From contig CAVYJC010000001.1 in NCBI GenBank assembly GCA_963768715.1, positions 1-26,011 on the forward strand: 26,011 nt of DNA. The letters run 5' to 3'. The DNA is from DATKEJ01 sp963768715. Its GTDB lineage: Bacteria; Bacteroidota; Rhodothermia; Rhodothermales; DATKEJ01. Shown piece by piece: positions 16,118 to 24,795 of the stretch. The position numbers were made by a program, and so were the translations under genes. Positions within the stretch are counted from its first letter, which is position 1; each line of letters opens with the position of its first letter. The notes beneath the pieces are model-generated. The model was not told the origin of the DNA, did not search any database, and worked only from the letters and a program-made list of their open reading frames with translations.

Positions 16118-18328
16118 CTACGGAATCAGCACCACCCTTCCCGTCACCGACAGCCCACCCCCCGCCATCCTGTACACGTAAACCCCGGCCGGCATTTCAC
16201 CCCGCTCTAGACCGAAGCTATGCTCGCCGGGCGCCGTGTTCGACAGGACTTGGGAACGGACCAGCCTTCCACGCACGTCATAAACCTCCAATGACACGTC
16301 ACCCGGTGCGTCCGTCCGGAAATGAATCGTCGTGGAAGTCGCGAAAGGATTGGGATAACTGCCGAAAAGCACTGCCCGACCGGGCTGTTCGTCCGCTTCG
16401 TTCGAAACCAGCGTGCCGCGGGTGAGCTTGAGCGCAACGGCCGGACCCGTCACGTAATCGGCGTAATCGTCCGCGATGATCCGGTGGTACCACGTGACCG
16501 TCTCATCGTAGGCGACGCCCTTGTCACGCAGGAGATCGCCAAGAAATCCGAGCGTTGTGGCAAACTGATTCACGAATCCGACGCGCACGGTGGCCAGCGT
16601 GTCGCTGAAATCCGCATTGGACGAGACCTGCCACCAGTATTCTATCGGCACGTTCTCAGGATCCTCGGCAGGCGACCAAACGATGATCAACGGCGTGTCG
16701 GGATCCGCCGGGTTGCCGGTGCTGCCGACGTCGACCGATGCACCGTCGGCAGGACTCACAATTTCCGGCTCGGTCGGCAGAAGATTCTGGTGCAAATATT
16801 GGGATCGGTCGGCCGTGATGCCGTCCTCCGATCCATAGAGCACGTTGACCGCTCCGGCCTCGTTGCCCGTCTCGAATCCATCGCCAAGGGCGGTCGCGGC
16901 CAGATCGTCGAATCCGTCGCCGTTGAAATCGCCGGTCGCTAACGCGTATCCGAGCTGGGCCGTGCCGCTCGGACTCCCGCCGATTCCGTCACTGGCGTTG
17001 GTCCAGAACGTCGGAAATACCGAGGCGATCCCCCCGTTCATCGAAGGCGTGACGATGAATCCGCCCCCGGCGTGGTGGTCACCGGGCTCCCCGATCGCGA
17101 GATCGTTGTCGCCATCGCCGTCGAAATCGCCCGCTGCCAGCGAAAAGGAGAACAGGTCGCCCGCGTCAGTACCCGATCCGAGGACGGCCGCGTCGGACCA
17201 CCACATGGCGTGCCCTTCGCGCGATACGCCGTTCTCTGATCCGTGGAAGAAGAGCAAGGCCCCCTCCGCTGTCGTCGCATCATCGCCGATGTTTTCCCAC
17301 GGAATCCCGACGATGAGGTCTTCGAAACCGTCAGTCCCGAAATCGGCGACGAGGAGAGAGCCCCCCATCCCGTCCTCGGGATCGGACCCCCCTATGATGG
17401 CCGCCTCATCCTGGACTAGCAAATCGTATCCGAGCGCCCTTATCCCGTTCGGCCCGCCGAACATTACCCCGGCTGCGCCGACGTTCGCTTCGGTATCCGT
17501 ACTCTTGAACGGCATGCCGACGACGAGCTCGTCGAAACCGTCCCCGTTTATGTCGCCGGATGCGAGCACGCGGCCCCAGTTGTCCACACCCGGCTCAAAG
17601 CCCAGCTTGCCCGGGGGCTGATTCACGTACTGGTGCCCCTCGACGTCGAGTCCGCTGTTCGATCCGTAAAGAATGAGAATCTGACCGGCCCCGGCGATCC
17701 CGTCGATTTCCCTGTCGAGGATCCCGATCGCGAGATCGTCGAACCCATCGCCGTCGTAGTCGCCCGCACAAACGTCCCATCCGAAATAGTCGAACGGCAA
17801 GGGGATGCCATCCAGATCCAGTCGATACTCGTTCCAGGTCTGCAGCTGACGGTTCGTCAGGCCATCCTCGCTTCCGTAGAGGACGTTCACTGCACCGGAC
17901 GTTCCTCTCGGCGTCTGGAGAAACTCGGGCGCCCCGATCGCGAGATCCGCATAGCCGTCGTTGTTGAAATCACCGGAGCTCAAGCTGTGCCCGACAAGGC
18001 TGGTCTGGTCGAACGGGTCCACGCCCATTGTCAACAGATTCCAAAGCTGCTGCCGCCTCGGCCGGAGACCATCGGCGGAGCCATAGATGACTTGCACCTG
18101 CCCACCGTAGATGAGGCTGTACCCCTCATTTCGTTCCTGAGGCACGCCGATCGCCAGGTCATCGTAGCCGTCCCCGTCGAAATCACCGGTGGCCAGGCGT
18201 TGACCGAATCGATCATTCTTGTCGGGACGGCCGAACAGTTGCGCTTCCACGGGCTGCGACACGACCAGGAGCACCGCAAGCGCAACGACAACGGCAACCG
18301 GCAATGGGAGTTCGCGGATCATAATCAT
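16118..18328 (-). CDS. Secreted FG-GAP seven-blade propeller protein with T9SS tail
   Basis: This 736-residue protein has a signal peptide (ELPLPVAVVVALAVLLVV, ending VEAQ). Seven FG-GAP/integrin-like repeats follow, each with a calcium-binding DxDxDG-type loop, for example ATGDFDGDGYDDLAIGVP, SSGDFNNDGYADLAIGAP, CAGDYDGDGFDDLAIGI and ASGDINGDGFDELVVGMP. One degenerate blade reads VADFGTDGFEDLIVGIP. After the propeller come a fibronectin-like segment (EPEIVSPADGASV...WWQVSSNADF) and a T9SS sorting domain (LFGSYPNPFATSTTIHF...VYDVRGRLVRS...GVYVYRMAGG). FG-GAP propellers mediate extracellular adhesion or ligand binding. The ATG overlaps the stop of the upstream paralogue (ATGA), so the two are co-translated. 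An ATG two codons later is an alternative start. Confidence 0.88.
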   Translation of the reverse strand: MIMIRELPLPVAVVVALAVLLVVSQPVEAQLFGRPDKNDRFGQRLATGDFDGDGYDDLAIGVPQERNEGYSLIYGGQVQVIYGSADGLRPRRQQLWNLLTMGVDPFDQTSLVGHSLSSGDFNNDGYADLAIGAPEFLQTPRGTSGAVNVLYGSEDGLTNRQLQTWNEYRLDLDGIPLPFDYFGWDVCAGDYDGDGFDDLAIGILDREIDGIAGAGQILILYGSNSGLDVEGHQYVNQPPGKLGFEPGVDNWGRVLASGDINGDGFDELVVGMPFKSTDTEANVGAAGVMFGGPNGIRALGYDLLVQDEAAIIGGSDPEDGMGGSLLVADFGTDGFEDLIVGIPWENIGDDATTAEGALLFFHGSENGVSREGHAMWWSDAAVLGSGTDAGDLFSFSLAAGDFDGDGDNDLAIGEPGDHHAGGGFIVTPSMNGGIASVFPTFWTNASDGIGGSPSGTAQLGYALATGDFNGDGFDDLAATALGDGFETGNEAGAVNVLYGSEDGITADRSQYLHQNLLPTEPEIVSPADGASVDVGSTGNPADPDTPLIIVWSPAEDPENVPIEYWWQVSSNADFSDTLATVRVGFVNQFATTLGFLGDLLRDKGVAYDETVTWYHRIIADDYADYVTGPAVALKLTRGTLVSNEADEQPGRAVLFGSYPNPFATSTTIHFRTDAPGDVSLEVYDVRGRLVRSQVLSNTAPGEHSFGLERGEMPAGVYVYRMAGGGLSVTGRVVLIP

Positions 18329-20613
18329 CGGAGTACGGCCAGTTTTCCAGTCTGGAACAGTCCGCCGCCCGATATCCTGTACAGGTACATCCCGACCGGG
18401 AGATGCGACACGTCAAGGTCGAAACGTCCCTCCGAACCCGCAGAGACCGTAGAAGCGTTCCTGCCGACGATGGCTCCTCGAACGTCGAGCAGGGTTAGAA
18501 CGACGCGGCCTGCGTCGGACGTCCGAAACAGGATATGCGCCCTGCTGGATGCAGGATTCGGAAACGTCTCAAGAATGGCCGCATCGACCGGCAGTTCGTC
18601 GTGCTCGGCGTCGACAAGCAGGCCGCGGGTGAGACGAATCGATCCGGCCTCGCCCGGCGTGTAGTCGAGTCCGTCGTATGCAACGACCCGGTGGTACCAT
18701 GTGACCGATCCCTGGTATTCGACGTCAGCTGCCCGGAGCACGTCTCCGAGGTCACCGTGCGTCAGGACCAGCTGGTTCAGCTCTCCCCCTTCGAACGTCG
18801 CCAGTGTGTCGTCGAACGAAGCGGAACTCGAAATCTGCCACGCATAGGAAATCGTCGCCATCGAATCGGGATCGAACGAAGGTTGCCAGACTATCGCGAA
18901 GGGTACGTTCGCATCCGCCGGCGTCTCGCTTCCGCCGACCAGCAATTCCGAGTTGTCGGCCGGCGTCACGAGCACCGGCGCCGTCGGCGGCGTGTTCTGG
19001 AACCACAACTGGACGTTCTCGCGCGAGAGCCCGGACGCCGATCCGTACAGGACATAGAAGGCGCCGGCTCGAGGGATTTCGGTCCATGGCGGATCGTTTA
19101 TGTAGCCGATCCATCTTGCCTTACTTGGAGCGCCTACGGCCAGATCCATAAATCCGTCCATGTTGAAGTCTCCTGCGGCGAAGGTCGATCCCAGCATTGC
19201 ATCGGCCTGCGTTGCGGAATCGCAAATGATTTCTGGTGCGCAGATCGGACGATCGACACCAAGGCTGTCGATCGTCCAGAATTGGCGCTCTTGCGTGTTG
19301 AGTCCACCCTCCATTCCCTGTATGATCTCGAAGGCACCCCGGCCAAACAACGACTGGGGAAGTCCCGCAGCCAGATCGTCGAATCCGTCGCCGTCGAAGT
19401 CACCGCCTTCCAATGCGGCGCCGAACGCCTCGTCAGCAGCAAGTGTAAATAAGGGGTTTTCTGACTCCACGAGCGCCTGATCGGCCGCCTCCAATCCGGC
19501 ACCCGTTCCCACGAAGAAGGTGACCAGGCCCTCCCGTCCTCCGCTTTGATCCGCATCCCGAAGTGGAATGCCAACGGCCACGTCGCCGAAGCGCGGATTC
19601 GCGCTCGGGGCGTTGCTGAAATGGCCGATCGCCATCGCACTGCCGAAGACTTCATTCGGTCTTGAATCCGTGCCCGCCGAAGACGCCGCCAGAAACTGAT
19701 TGCCCAATGCCGTCAGTCCGTTGCCCGATCCGTACAACACGTTTACGCCGCCGGCCAGTTTGGCGTTGGCCGACTCGATATCTTCGAAGGGCGATCCGAT
19801 CGCCAGGTCATCGAACCCGTCTCCGTTGATGTCGCCCGCCTCCAGCGCATCCCCGAACCAGTCGTCCGTTTCCGATTCGTCGATGATGCTTTCCGGATCG
19901 TTCTGGGTGAAAAACTCGTAGCCCTCTGCCAGCAGTCCGCGCGCGTCGCCGGTGAGAACGAGAACGCCTCCCGCCCGCTCGACGCCATTGACGGTGAGCC
20001 CCGGTGAGCCGATGGCCAACTCGTCGTATCCGTCCGCATTAAAATCACCGGCAGCCAGAGCCGCGCCCCACATGTCGTCAAGCATTGAGGCCGAGGTGGT
20101 GCAGCTGCCTCGATTCGTACGGATCCAGCAGAGATCGTCACGATCGAGGTGCCAGGTTTGCATGCCGACCGACGGGTCGAGTCCGGCCGGTGAGCCGTAA
20201 ACCACGTAGACGATGCCGCCTCTGGGACCGAAGGCGGTCGTGCCACGCCCGGTTATCGCCAGCTCGTCGTAGCCGTCGCCGTTGAAGTCGCCGGCGACGA
20301 GCGCGTCGCCCAGGCCGACGGACTTCTCCTCGTCGAGGACGCCAAGCGTCTCGATGGTCCAAAGCTGCTGCCTAGCTTGCGTAATCCCCTCGGGCGTTCC
20401 GTAGAGGACGTGAACGGCGCCATGCGGGATGTTACCGACATACTCGCCCGGCGCGCCGGCGGCGAGATCGGTGTAGCCGTCTCCGTCGAAATCCCCTGCG
20501 GCCAGGCTGTACGCCACAAAATCAGCGAAACCCGGGTTTCCGATGAGCTGCGCGCGCATAAGCGGTGCCGCTGATACAAGAATAGCGAGAGTCAGAAAGC
20601 AGCGGAAGGGCAT
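18325..20613 (-). CDS. Secreted FG-GAP seven-blade propeller protein with T9SS tail, paralogue
   Basis: This 762-residue protein starts with a signal peptide (MPFRCFLTLAILVSAAPLMR, then AQ). An ATG-rich upstream extension to 20706 would bury that signal, so 20613 is chosen; AGAGG lies close before it. Seven FG-GAP units follow, e.g. AAGDFDGDGYTDLAAGAP, VAGDFNGDGYDELAI, EAGDINGDGFDDLAIGSP, EGGDFDGDGFDDLAAGLP and AAGDFNMDGFMDLAVGAP. The fifth (IGHFSN...FGDVAVGIP) has lost the calcium loop. The C-terminal end has a fibronectin-like segment (APVLVTPADNSELLV...YAWQISSSASF) and a T9SS domain (LETFPNPASSRAHILF...LLDVRGAIVGR...GMYLYRISGG). It is a clear tandem paralogue of the following gene, which it overlaps by four bases. 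The two probably act together on the cell surface. Confidence 0.87.
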   Translation of the reverse strand: MPFRCFLTLAILVSAAPLMRAQLIGNPGFADFVAYSLAAGDFDGDGYTDLAAGAPGEYVGNIPHGAVHVLYGTPEGITQARQQLWTIETLGVLDEEKSVGLGDALVAGDFNGDGYDELAITGRGTTAFGPRGGIVYVVYGSPAGLDPSVGMQTWHLDRDDLCWIRTNRGSCTTSASMLDDMWGAALAAGDFNADGYDELAIGSPGLTVNGVERAGGVLVLTGDARGLLAEGYEFFTQNDPESIIDESETDDWFGDALEAGDINGDGFDDLAIGSPFEDIESANAKLAGGVNVLYGSGNGLTALGNQFLAASSAGTDSRPNEVFGSAMAIGHFSNAPSANPRFGDVAVGIPLRDADQSGGREGLVTFFVGTGAGLEAADQALVESENPLFTLAADEAFGAALEGGDFDGDGFDDLAAGLPQSLFGRGAFEIIQGMEGGLNTQERQFWTIDSLGVDRPICAPEIICDSATQADAMLGSTFAAGDFNMDGFMDLAVGAPSKARWIGYINDPPWTEIPRAGAFYVLYGSASGLSRENVQLWFQNTPPTAPVLVTPADNSELLVGGSETPADANVPFAIVWQPSFDPDSMATISYAWQISSSASFDDTLATFEGGELNQLVLTHGDLGDVLRAADVEYQGSVTWYHRVVAYDGLDYTPGEAGSIRLTRGLLVDAEHDELPVDAAILETFPNPASSRAHILFRTSDAGRVVLTLLDVRGAIVGRNASTVSAGSEGRFDLDVSHLPVGMYLYRISGGGLFQTGKLAVLR

Positions 20614-20749
20614 CGCCTCTGGTGAACTTGAACTCGTGGTGTAGCCATCGAAAATAACAATCTTGACGTTCTCCTCCATTAAAGAAGTCCAGGGTTCGGG
20701 TCGCACCGTGACGATCGGCGCATTGTAGCCGTACCTGCCGCACTCATAG

Positions 20750-21214
20750 CTAGCGCCCCATCACGCTCACAATTGGACTGCCAACACAGATGAGTTATAC
20801 GATTGGTTACTGTGGTTCACCGCCAAAGTCATCGAAGCACGAAGACTGACCTCAGCCCGAATCGACTTCCTCATCCAGAAGACACGACTTCTGGACGATC
20901 TGCGGGGTAAGCTCAATGAGCGCCAGCAAAAGGTACTCTTGAGAATACTGCGCGAAGGACCCGACGGCTTCAAGGGCGGCCTGAGTGCCAAAAACTATGC
21001 TTCGATCGCCAAGGCCTCCCATGCGACAATAACCAGAGACCTGGCCGACTTGGTCGAGAAGGGAGCATTCCGGCGGGAAGGACAACTGAAAGGGACTCGG
21101 TATTACCTGGCCATCGATATCGAACCTGTACCCACGGTAACGGTGGATGACATCGATAGATACGATGAACGGCAGACATCAGATATCAGACAGCAGATAT
21201 CAAATATTGATTGA
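20750..21214 (+). pseudogene. Orphan C-terminal part of a Fic family protein
   Basis: An open frame without a proper start encodes the end of a Fic adenylyltransferase-type protein: DWLLWFTAKVIEARRL, IDFLIQKTRLLDDLRGKLNE, RQQKVLLRILREGPDGFKGG and the winged-helix segment SIAKASHATITRDLADLVEK. The catalytic Fic core (HxFxxGNGR) is missing and is not found upstream, where a stop at 20747 precedes the frame. An internal ATG at 20939 could yield a small winged-helix protein, but remnant status is more likely. The last codons run into a dispersed repeat. This differs from the C-terminus of the intact Fic gene at the right end, so it is not a recent copy of it. Confidence 0.8.
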
Positions 21215-21215
21215 G
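21173..21215 (+). repeat. Dispersed 'CAGACATCAGA' repeat, copy 2
   Basis: This tract starts CAGACATCAGATATCAGAC and ends with TTGATTGAG, as copy 1 (9041-9076) does, with a slightly longer middle. It overlaps the last codons of the Fic remnant, so that remnant's natural C-terminus has been replaced. Confidence 0.5.
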
Positions 21216-21395
21216 AATGTGCGACGGAGAATTTGTCGCCGTTCGACCAGCAGACTGGACGACTGGCAGACCGCCAGCTCCGCCTTCGCCCGCCTCCCTT
21301 CCACTACGGCGCGAGGGAGCTTCTTTCGCACCGCTTTCATATCGTGAACTGCAAGGAAGTCCAAGCCACCACGAAAGAAAGGGCGATCAAACTGC

Positions 21396-21401
21396 AGGAG
21401 G
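21396..21401 (+). promoter_or_regulatory. Shine-Dalgarno site deciding a GTG start
   Basis: AGGAGG lies seven bases before the GTG at 21409. It is the best ribosome site seen in the window and argues for that start over an upstream frame from 21211. Confidence 0.6.
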
Positions 21402-21408
21402 GTCGAAG

Positions 21409-22146
21409 GTGTACCGTTTACCGATCCGTCTGGCCTATTTCCTCGTTGCAGCCGCGGTAGTCGGCGGGTGCTCGAATCCGTCCGATTCCGATGAACCGGA
21501 GCCTGATCCGGCGCTCGGACCCAAACCGGTACTTCGCAACCTCGGTGTCAATTTTGACGTCGCGTTCACTGTCGAGGGCTTCGGAGAGACCCACTACAAA
21601 TTCATTGATTTTGGCTTCGAAGTGCGCGATTTCCAGGGTGAGTTGAAGGCTTTGCCCCACTTCACCTATACGCTGGATCGCTCCGTCGAAATCATATCGC
21701 CCATGAAGGGATACGTCCTTTCAATCGACCTGCAGGAACTCAGTGACGATTACTCGATTTGGCTGAAGCCGCACGGAGATCCTACGCTCTGGCTCGTGGA
21801 ATTTGACCATGTGACGCAACTCAACGTATCCAAGGGAGATGACGTCGAGGTTGGCGACATCCTGGGCTACCCGGGAGGTCGGGGTACGTTCGGCACCGTC
21901 GAGCTGATGGTCAACGGTCCGGATGCCCACGTTTGCCCGTTCGAGGTATTCGCCCCCGATGCAGCGACAGAAATGCAGGGTAAGCTGGCCGTATTCATGG
22001 CGGCGTGGGATGCGGCGAAATGGACGCTCCCCGAGGACAATATTTATCACCCGAATTTCCCAAATAGCCAGTTTGTGCCCTACGGCGACATCGACATGGT
22101 CGTGCCCGGCTGTCGCATCCTGAAGATCCCTTATCCGGGCGAGTGA
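21409..22146 (+). CDS. Lipoprotein with degenerate M23/lipoyl-like domain
   Basis: The 245-residue protein has a lipoprotein signal (YRLPIRLAYFLVAAAVVGGC, lipid-anchored cysteine C21) followed by an acidic proline-rich linker. A beta-rich domain contains EIISPMKGYVLSI, LVEFDHVTQLNVSKGDDVEV and GDILGYPGGRGTFGTVELMV. The order (P..G.V, DHV, KGD.V..GD.LGYPG, E) resembles peptidase M23 or a biotin/lipoyl-type hybrid fold. The metal-binding histidines of M23 (HxxxD, HxH) are absent, so catalysis is unlikely. A strong AGGAGG precedes the GTG. It probably sits in the periplasmic or outer-membrane leaflet. Function unknown; a carrier, scaffold or ligand-binding role is possible. Confidence 0.75.
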   Translation: MYRLPIRLAYFLVAAAVVGGCSNPSDSDEPEPDPALGPKPVLRNLGVNFDVAFTVEGFGETHYKFIDFGFEVRDFQGELKALPHFTYTLDRSVEIISPMKGYVLSIDLQELSDDYSIWLKPHGDPTLWLVEFDHVTQLNVSKGDDVEVGDILGYPGGRGTFGTVELMVNGPDAHVCPFEVFAPDAATEMQGKLAVFMAAWDAAKWTLPEDNIYHPNFPNSQFVPYGDIDMVVPGCRILKIPYPGE

Positions 22147-22259
22147 GTTGCTTGCGGGTTCGACGGGATGACCTGCCGTGACCCGAAACGACTCGAGAAT
22201 CAGTGTTCAACCCAACTGCATGCCGAAAAGAGGGATCCCGAAGACTGGCCGGAAAACGA

Positions 22260-22601
22260 ATGGACTCCAAAAGAAAAGCTGAACTCAAGCAGGCCTACAA
22301 AGACGCCGTACCGCGCAGAGGCGTCTTCAAAGTGCATTCCGCCGCCACCGGCCGAACCTGGATTGACACCGCCACCAACGTCGACGCCATCAAGAACCGG
22401 ATCTGGTTCACGCTCCGCATGGGGAATCACCCCAACAAGAACCTGCAGCAGGCTTGGAATGAGTCAGGTGCGGACGCCATGCTGTACGAGGTGATCGAGG
22501 TCTTTAAAGAGGACGTTTCGGGATATGAGCTCGAACGCTTGATAAAAGAAAGGAAGCAGCATTGGATGGACGCGTTGCAAGCGGAATCACTGAACAAGTA
22601 A
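22260..22601 (+). CDS. GIY-YIG-like nuclease family protein (degenerate motif)
   Basis: The 113-residue protein starts MDSKRKAELKQAYKDAVPRR. It continues with GVFKVHSAATGRTWIDTATN in the position of the GIY-YIG strands, then a helix and GNHPNKNLQQAWNESGADAMLYEVIEV. This layout matches small GIY-YIG-family proteins in which the namesake tyrosines are replaced, so nuclease activity is doubtful. The ATG at 22260 is chosen over an upstream ATG at 22203 because family similarity begins there. It lies between two lipoprotein genes on the same strand with gaps of about 113 bases each side; no operon is obvious. Confidence 0.72.
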   Translation: MDSKRKAELKQAYKDAVPRRGVFKVHSAATGRTWIDTATNVDAIKNRIWFTLRMGNHPNKNLQQAWNESGADAMLYEVIEVFKEDVSGYELERLIKERKQHWMDALQAESLNK

Positions 22602-22715
22602 ACCGGTCGCGCAACGTGTGGGTCACCAACAACCGCGACCGATGCACAGCAACCCGTTCGGCTTGCATCTTTCGACCGATCCGGCGATTTTCGACCATCT
22701 CCACTACCGCTCATT

Positions 22716-23297
22716 GTGATCTTCGGAATGATGGCATCAGCCTCCAGGTTCGGTCTCGTCGCATTCGTTCTGTTCACTGCCGCCGGATGTGACTCCGCAG
22801 AACCAGTCGATAGCGGCGGAAATCAACCTGAAGGACCAAGCCCATACTATACCAAGAAGGTTGACCTGGAAGAGTTCTACGATACCTACAGCTACTTTGC
22901 CGGTGATGTGTTCTACCTTGACACAGGAGCTCCTCTTCTTTGGGTTAGGGATATAGGAGGTTCAACGTCCGGGCCCCTTGAAGGCTCTCTTACGGGCATG
23001 GCCTACTACCTACAGTCCCTGATCGAGCGCTATGCCGAGTCACGGGATGAAGCCGTGCTGGAGGCCATGCTCGTACTCTACGAGAACGTAACCCGCTTCC
23101 CATCGCGGTTTAGCGCCACTATGCCCTGGGAGTTCGGGCTCGCACGTACCGGTCTGATTAGCGAGCCGAGCTTCGTTGCCGGATACCTCGATTGGTCGAC
23201 GAGCACGTATTTCTTGGGAAACGCGAAAATGGCCATCCGCATGGCGATGACGCTCGAGTTGCTCAACGAACCAGCTCCCGACGCAATGTTGGAATAG
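22716..23297 (+). CDS. Lipoprotein, probably truncated at C-terminus
   Basis: The 193-residue product starts with a lipoprotein signal (FGLVAFVLFTAAGC; cysteine about residue 25) and an acidic linker. A helical region includes GMAYYLQSLIERYAESRDEA, AMLVLYENVTRFPSRF and GNAKMAIRMAMTLELL. I do not recognise the family; the helices could be part of an alpha/alpha-type domain. The final codons (about 23267 onwards, APDAMLE) are the antisense of the YSNIASGA repeat of the opposing pseudogene. The natural C-terminus has therefore been lost at a recombination junction. The start is supported by the signal, but no ribosome site is visible. Confidence 0.7.
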   Translation: MIFGMMASASRFGLVAFVLFTAAGCDSAEPVDSGGNQPEGPSPYYTKKVDLEEFYDTYSYFAGDVFYLDTGAPLLWVRDIGGSTSGPLEGSLTGMAYYLQSLIERYAESRDEAVLEAMLVLYENVTRFPSRFSATMPWEFGLARTGLISEPSFVAGYLDWSTSTYFLGNAKMAIRMAMTLELLNEPAPDAMLE

Positions 23298-24283
23298 CCG
23301 CCTGGAACCATGGACCCGTTGCCGGAGGCCACATTGTCCGTACCGCCGCCGACAGCCGACCAGGGTCCACCCGCTACGTTGTCGATACCACCGGCTATAA
23401 CCGCAAAATTCGACGTGATCTCGTTCCGCAAGCCGGCGCCAATGAAAGAGTACCCGGCTTGGTCGGTTAAGGTGTTGTCGGATCCGCTGGCAATCGCAGC
23501 ACCGTTCGCGTTCACTTCGTTGCCGATCCCACCGCCGACAAAACTGTAGTTGCCTGAGATTTGATTTGGCGTGCCGTCCTGGCCGCCACCCGCTATCGTT
23601 GAATAGGATACATTCGCGATGGAATTATTGGGATTCCCCATGATGACGTTAGGCGACATACCCGACTGTTTCTCGAACCGCATGACGCGCACGTTGTCAA
23701 TCTTGATTTCGAATGGCTTGTTGTCGGTCGTCCCAATGAAGTTTGCACTCTTCGTACCCGAGTTCCCAGTCAACCCCCAGGAATCGCCACCGCCCTCGGG
23801 AGCATCCTGCCAGTCGGCTCCGCTTCCGGTAACCGTCAGCACCTGGCCGTTCGATCCCCCCGAAGTACTTATGTCTTCGGCGGTGACGGCCCCATTTGCA
23901 ATCATCGCCGAAGTCACAGAATTGGCCTGTCCTTCTTGGACATAACGACCGTCCGCAAAGCCGGTATCGAGTTCCAGCGTGGCCTCGCCACTCGACGCAC
24001 CTCCGCTAAGTCCCTCTCCCGCCGTAACGGCCGTGATGTCGCCGGCACCGCCTCCCGACGGGGCGTCCATCCATTGCGCACCGCCGTCCCCGATCGTCAG
24101 GACCTGGCCGTTCGTTCCTCCGTCCGTATCAACAGCCACGGCGGCCACGGAAGCGCTCCGCAAGCTGTAGGGCGCCGATCCGAGAGCAATCCGCGTCGGA
24201 ATCTCCGTTCCGCCACCAACCGAAGTGCCAATCCAGTATGGGACGTCGAAGTCCAAATCGAGTGGCGTTACTAACCCTAGCAG
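23267..24283 (-). pseudogene. YadA-head-repeat surface protein, truncated at both ends
   Basis: The minus strand encodes an internal part of a large surface protein. It begins LLGLVTPLDLDFDVPYWIG and RIALGSAPYSLRSA, an opening common to exported proteins with long variable tails. Repeats of GQVLTIGDGGAQWMDAPSGG and GQVLTVTGSGADWQDAPEGG follow, then head repeats such as YSTIAGGGQ, YSFVGGGIGNEVNANGAAIA, FAVIAGGIDNVAGG and SMVPGGYSNIASG. The N-terminal signal and the C-terminal part are missing. At about 23267 the frame crosses into antisense of the lipoprotein and runs on to a stop at 23078. Upstream of about 24283 the sequence is unrelated. Intact relatives would form trimeric or fibrous adhesins. 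Confidence 0.75.
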
Positions 24284-24452
24284 GTTGTATTGTTGGACAC
24301 GCGATGGATCGCCGGCGGCGCGCGTACGAAGGGTGTCGCACGCCTGCGGGCGCTGGTCCATTATCTGTTCGAGCCTGAACGGATTGGCCAGGTCATCGGG
24401 AATGGACACGGTTCGTCCGGCCATCGAGTGGTTCACCGGTCCGTTATCAACG

Positions 24453-24639
24453 GTAGCTCTGTCATCCCAGATATTCGGACTCTACACCGGACTCGTCTAC
24501 TTGACGCCCCTCCTCGGAGGCATCATCGTCGGCCGGCTGGGAGGCATGCTCGAACGAGCGCCATCAGGAAGTGTCCGGCGGCCACCATCAATGCGCCGAT
24601 GGTCACGGTCAGCGTACGCGGCAGCCAGCGGTCGGCAAT
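24453..24639. pseudogene. POT-family peptide transporter fragment with internal inversion
   Basis: The plus strand at 24453-24527 encodes VALSSQIFGLYTGLVYLTP and LLGG, the second membrane helix of proton-dependent oligopeptide transporters. The expected continuation, IADRWLPRTLTVTIGALM and VAAGHFLMA, is on the minus strand at 24543-24639. A segment of about 110 bases (roughly 24528-24636) has been flipped. Imperfect inverted repeats (CGGCCGGCTGG and, facing it, CCAGCGGTCGG) mark the ends. No other transporter sequence is present. The surrounding 24284-24691 shows no other gene. Confidence 0.72.
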
Positions 24640-24692
24640 GCACGAAACACTGCCAGACACTGGCTAACCCTGCCGAACTTACCGGCTAAATT

Positions 24693-24795
24693 ACCGGACA
24701 TAAAAGCGGACATGATGTGATGTTGTATCATATATAATTTAATATTATTATTGTGTTTAATAGATTGCTTTAACCGGACATAAAAGCGGACATGA
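24693..24795 (+). repeat. Exact 23-bp direct repeats flanking an AT-rich promoter-like spacer
   Basis: Identical 23-bp copies lie at 24693-24715 and 24773-24795. Each contains two CGGACAT cores 12 bases apart (ACCGGACAT, then AGCGGACATGA). The spacer is extremely AT-rich compared with its surroundings (TATCATATATAATTTAATAT and similar). The second copy contains the Fic start codon (24792); the first contains a decoy ATG ATG TGA at 24712. This looks like a promoter with a repeated binding site, plausibly for the winged-helix end of Fic. Confidence 0.6.

Noticed and set aside
17633..18664. Long plus-strand open frame opposite the FG-GAP genes
   Set aside because: It is antisense to repeated calcium-loop codons, with no start context, domain or composition of a real protein. 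The minus-strand genes fully explain the region.
18535..19452. Second long plus-strand open frame opposite an FG-GAP gene
   Set aside because: Same reason: a shadow frame of GC-rich repeated coding sequence.
24290..24667. Plus-strand open frame across the transporter fragment
   Set aside because: It does not match the transporter frame and changes character across the inversion, so it is a chance open frame.
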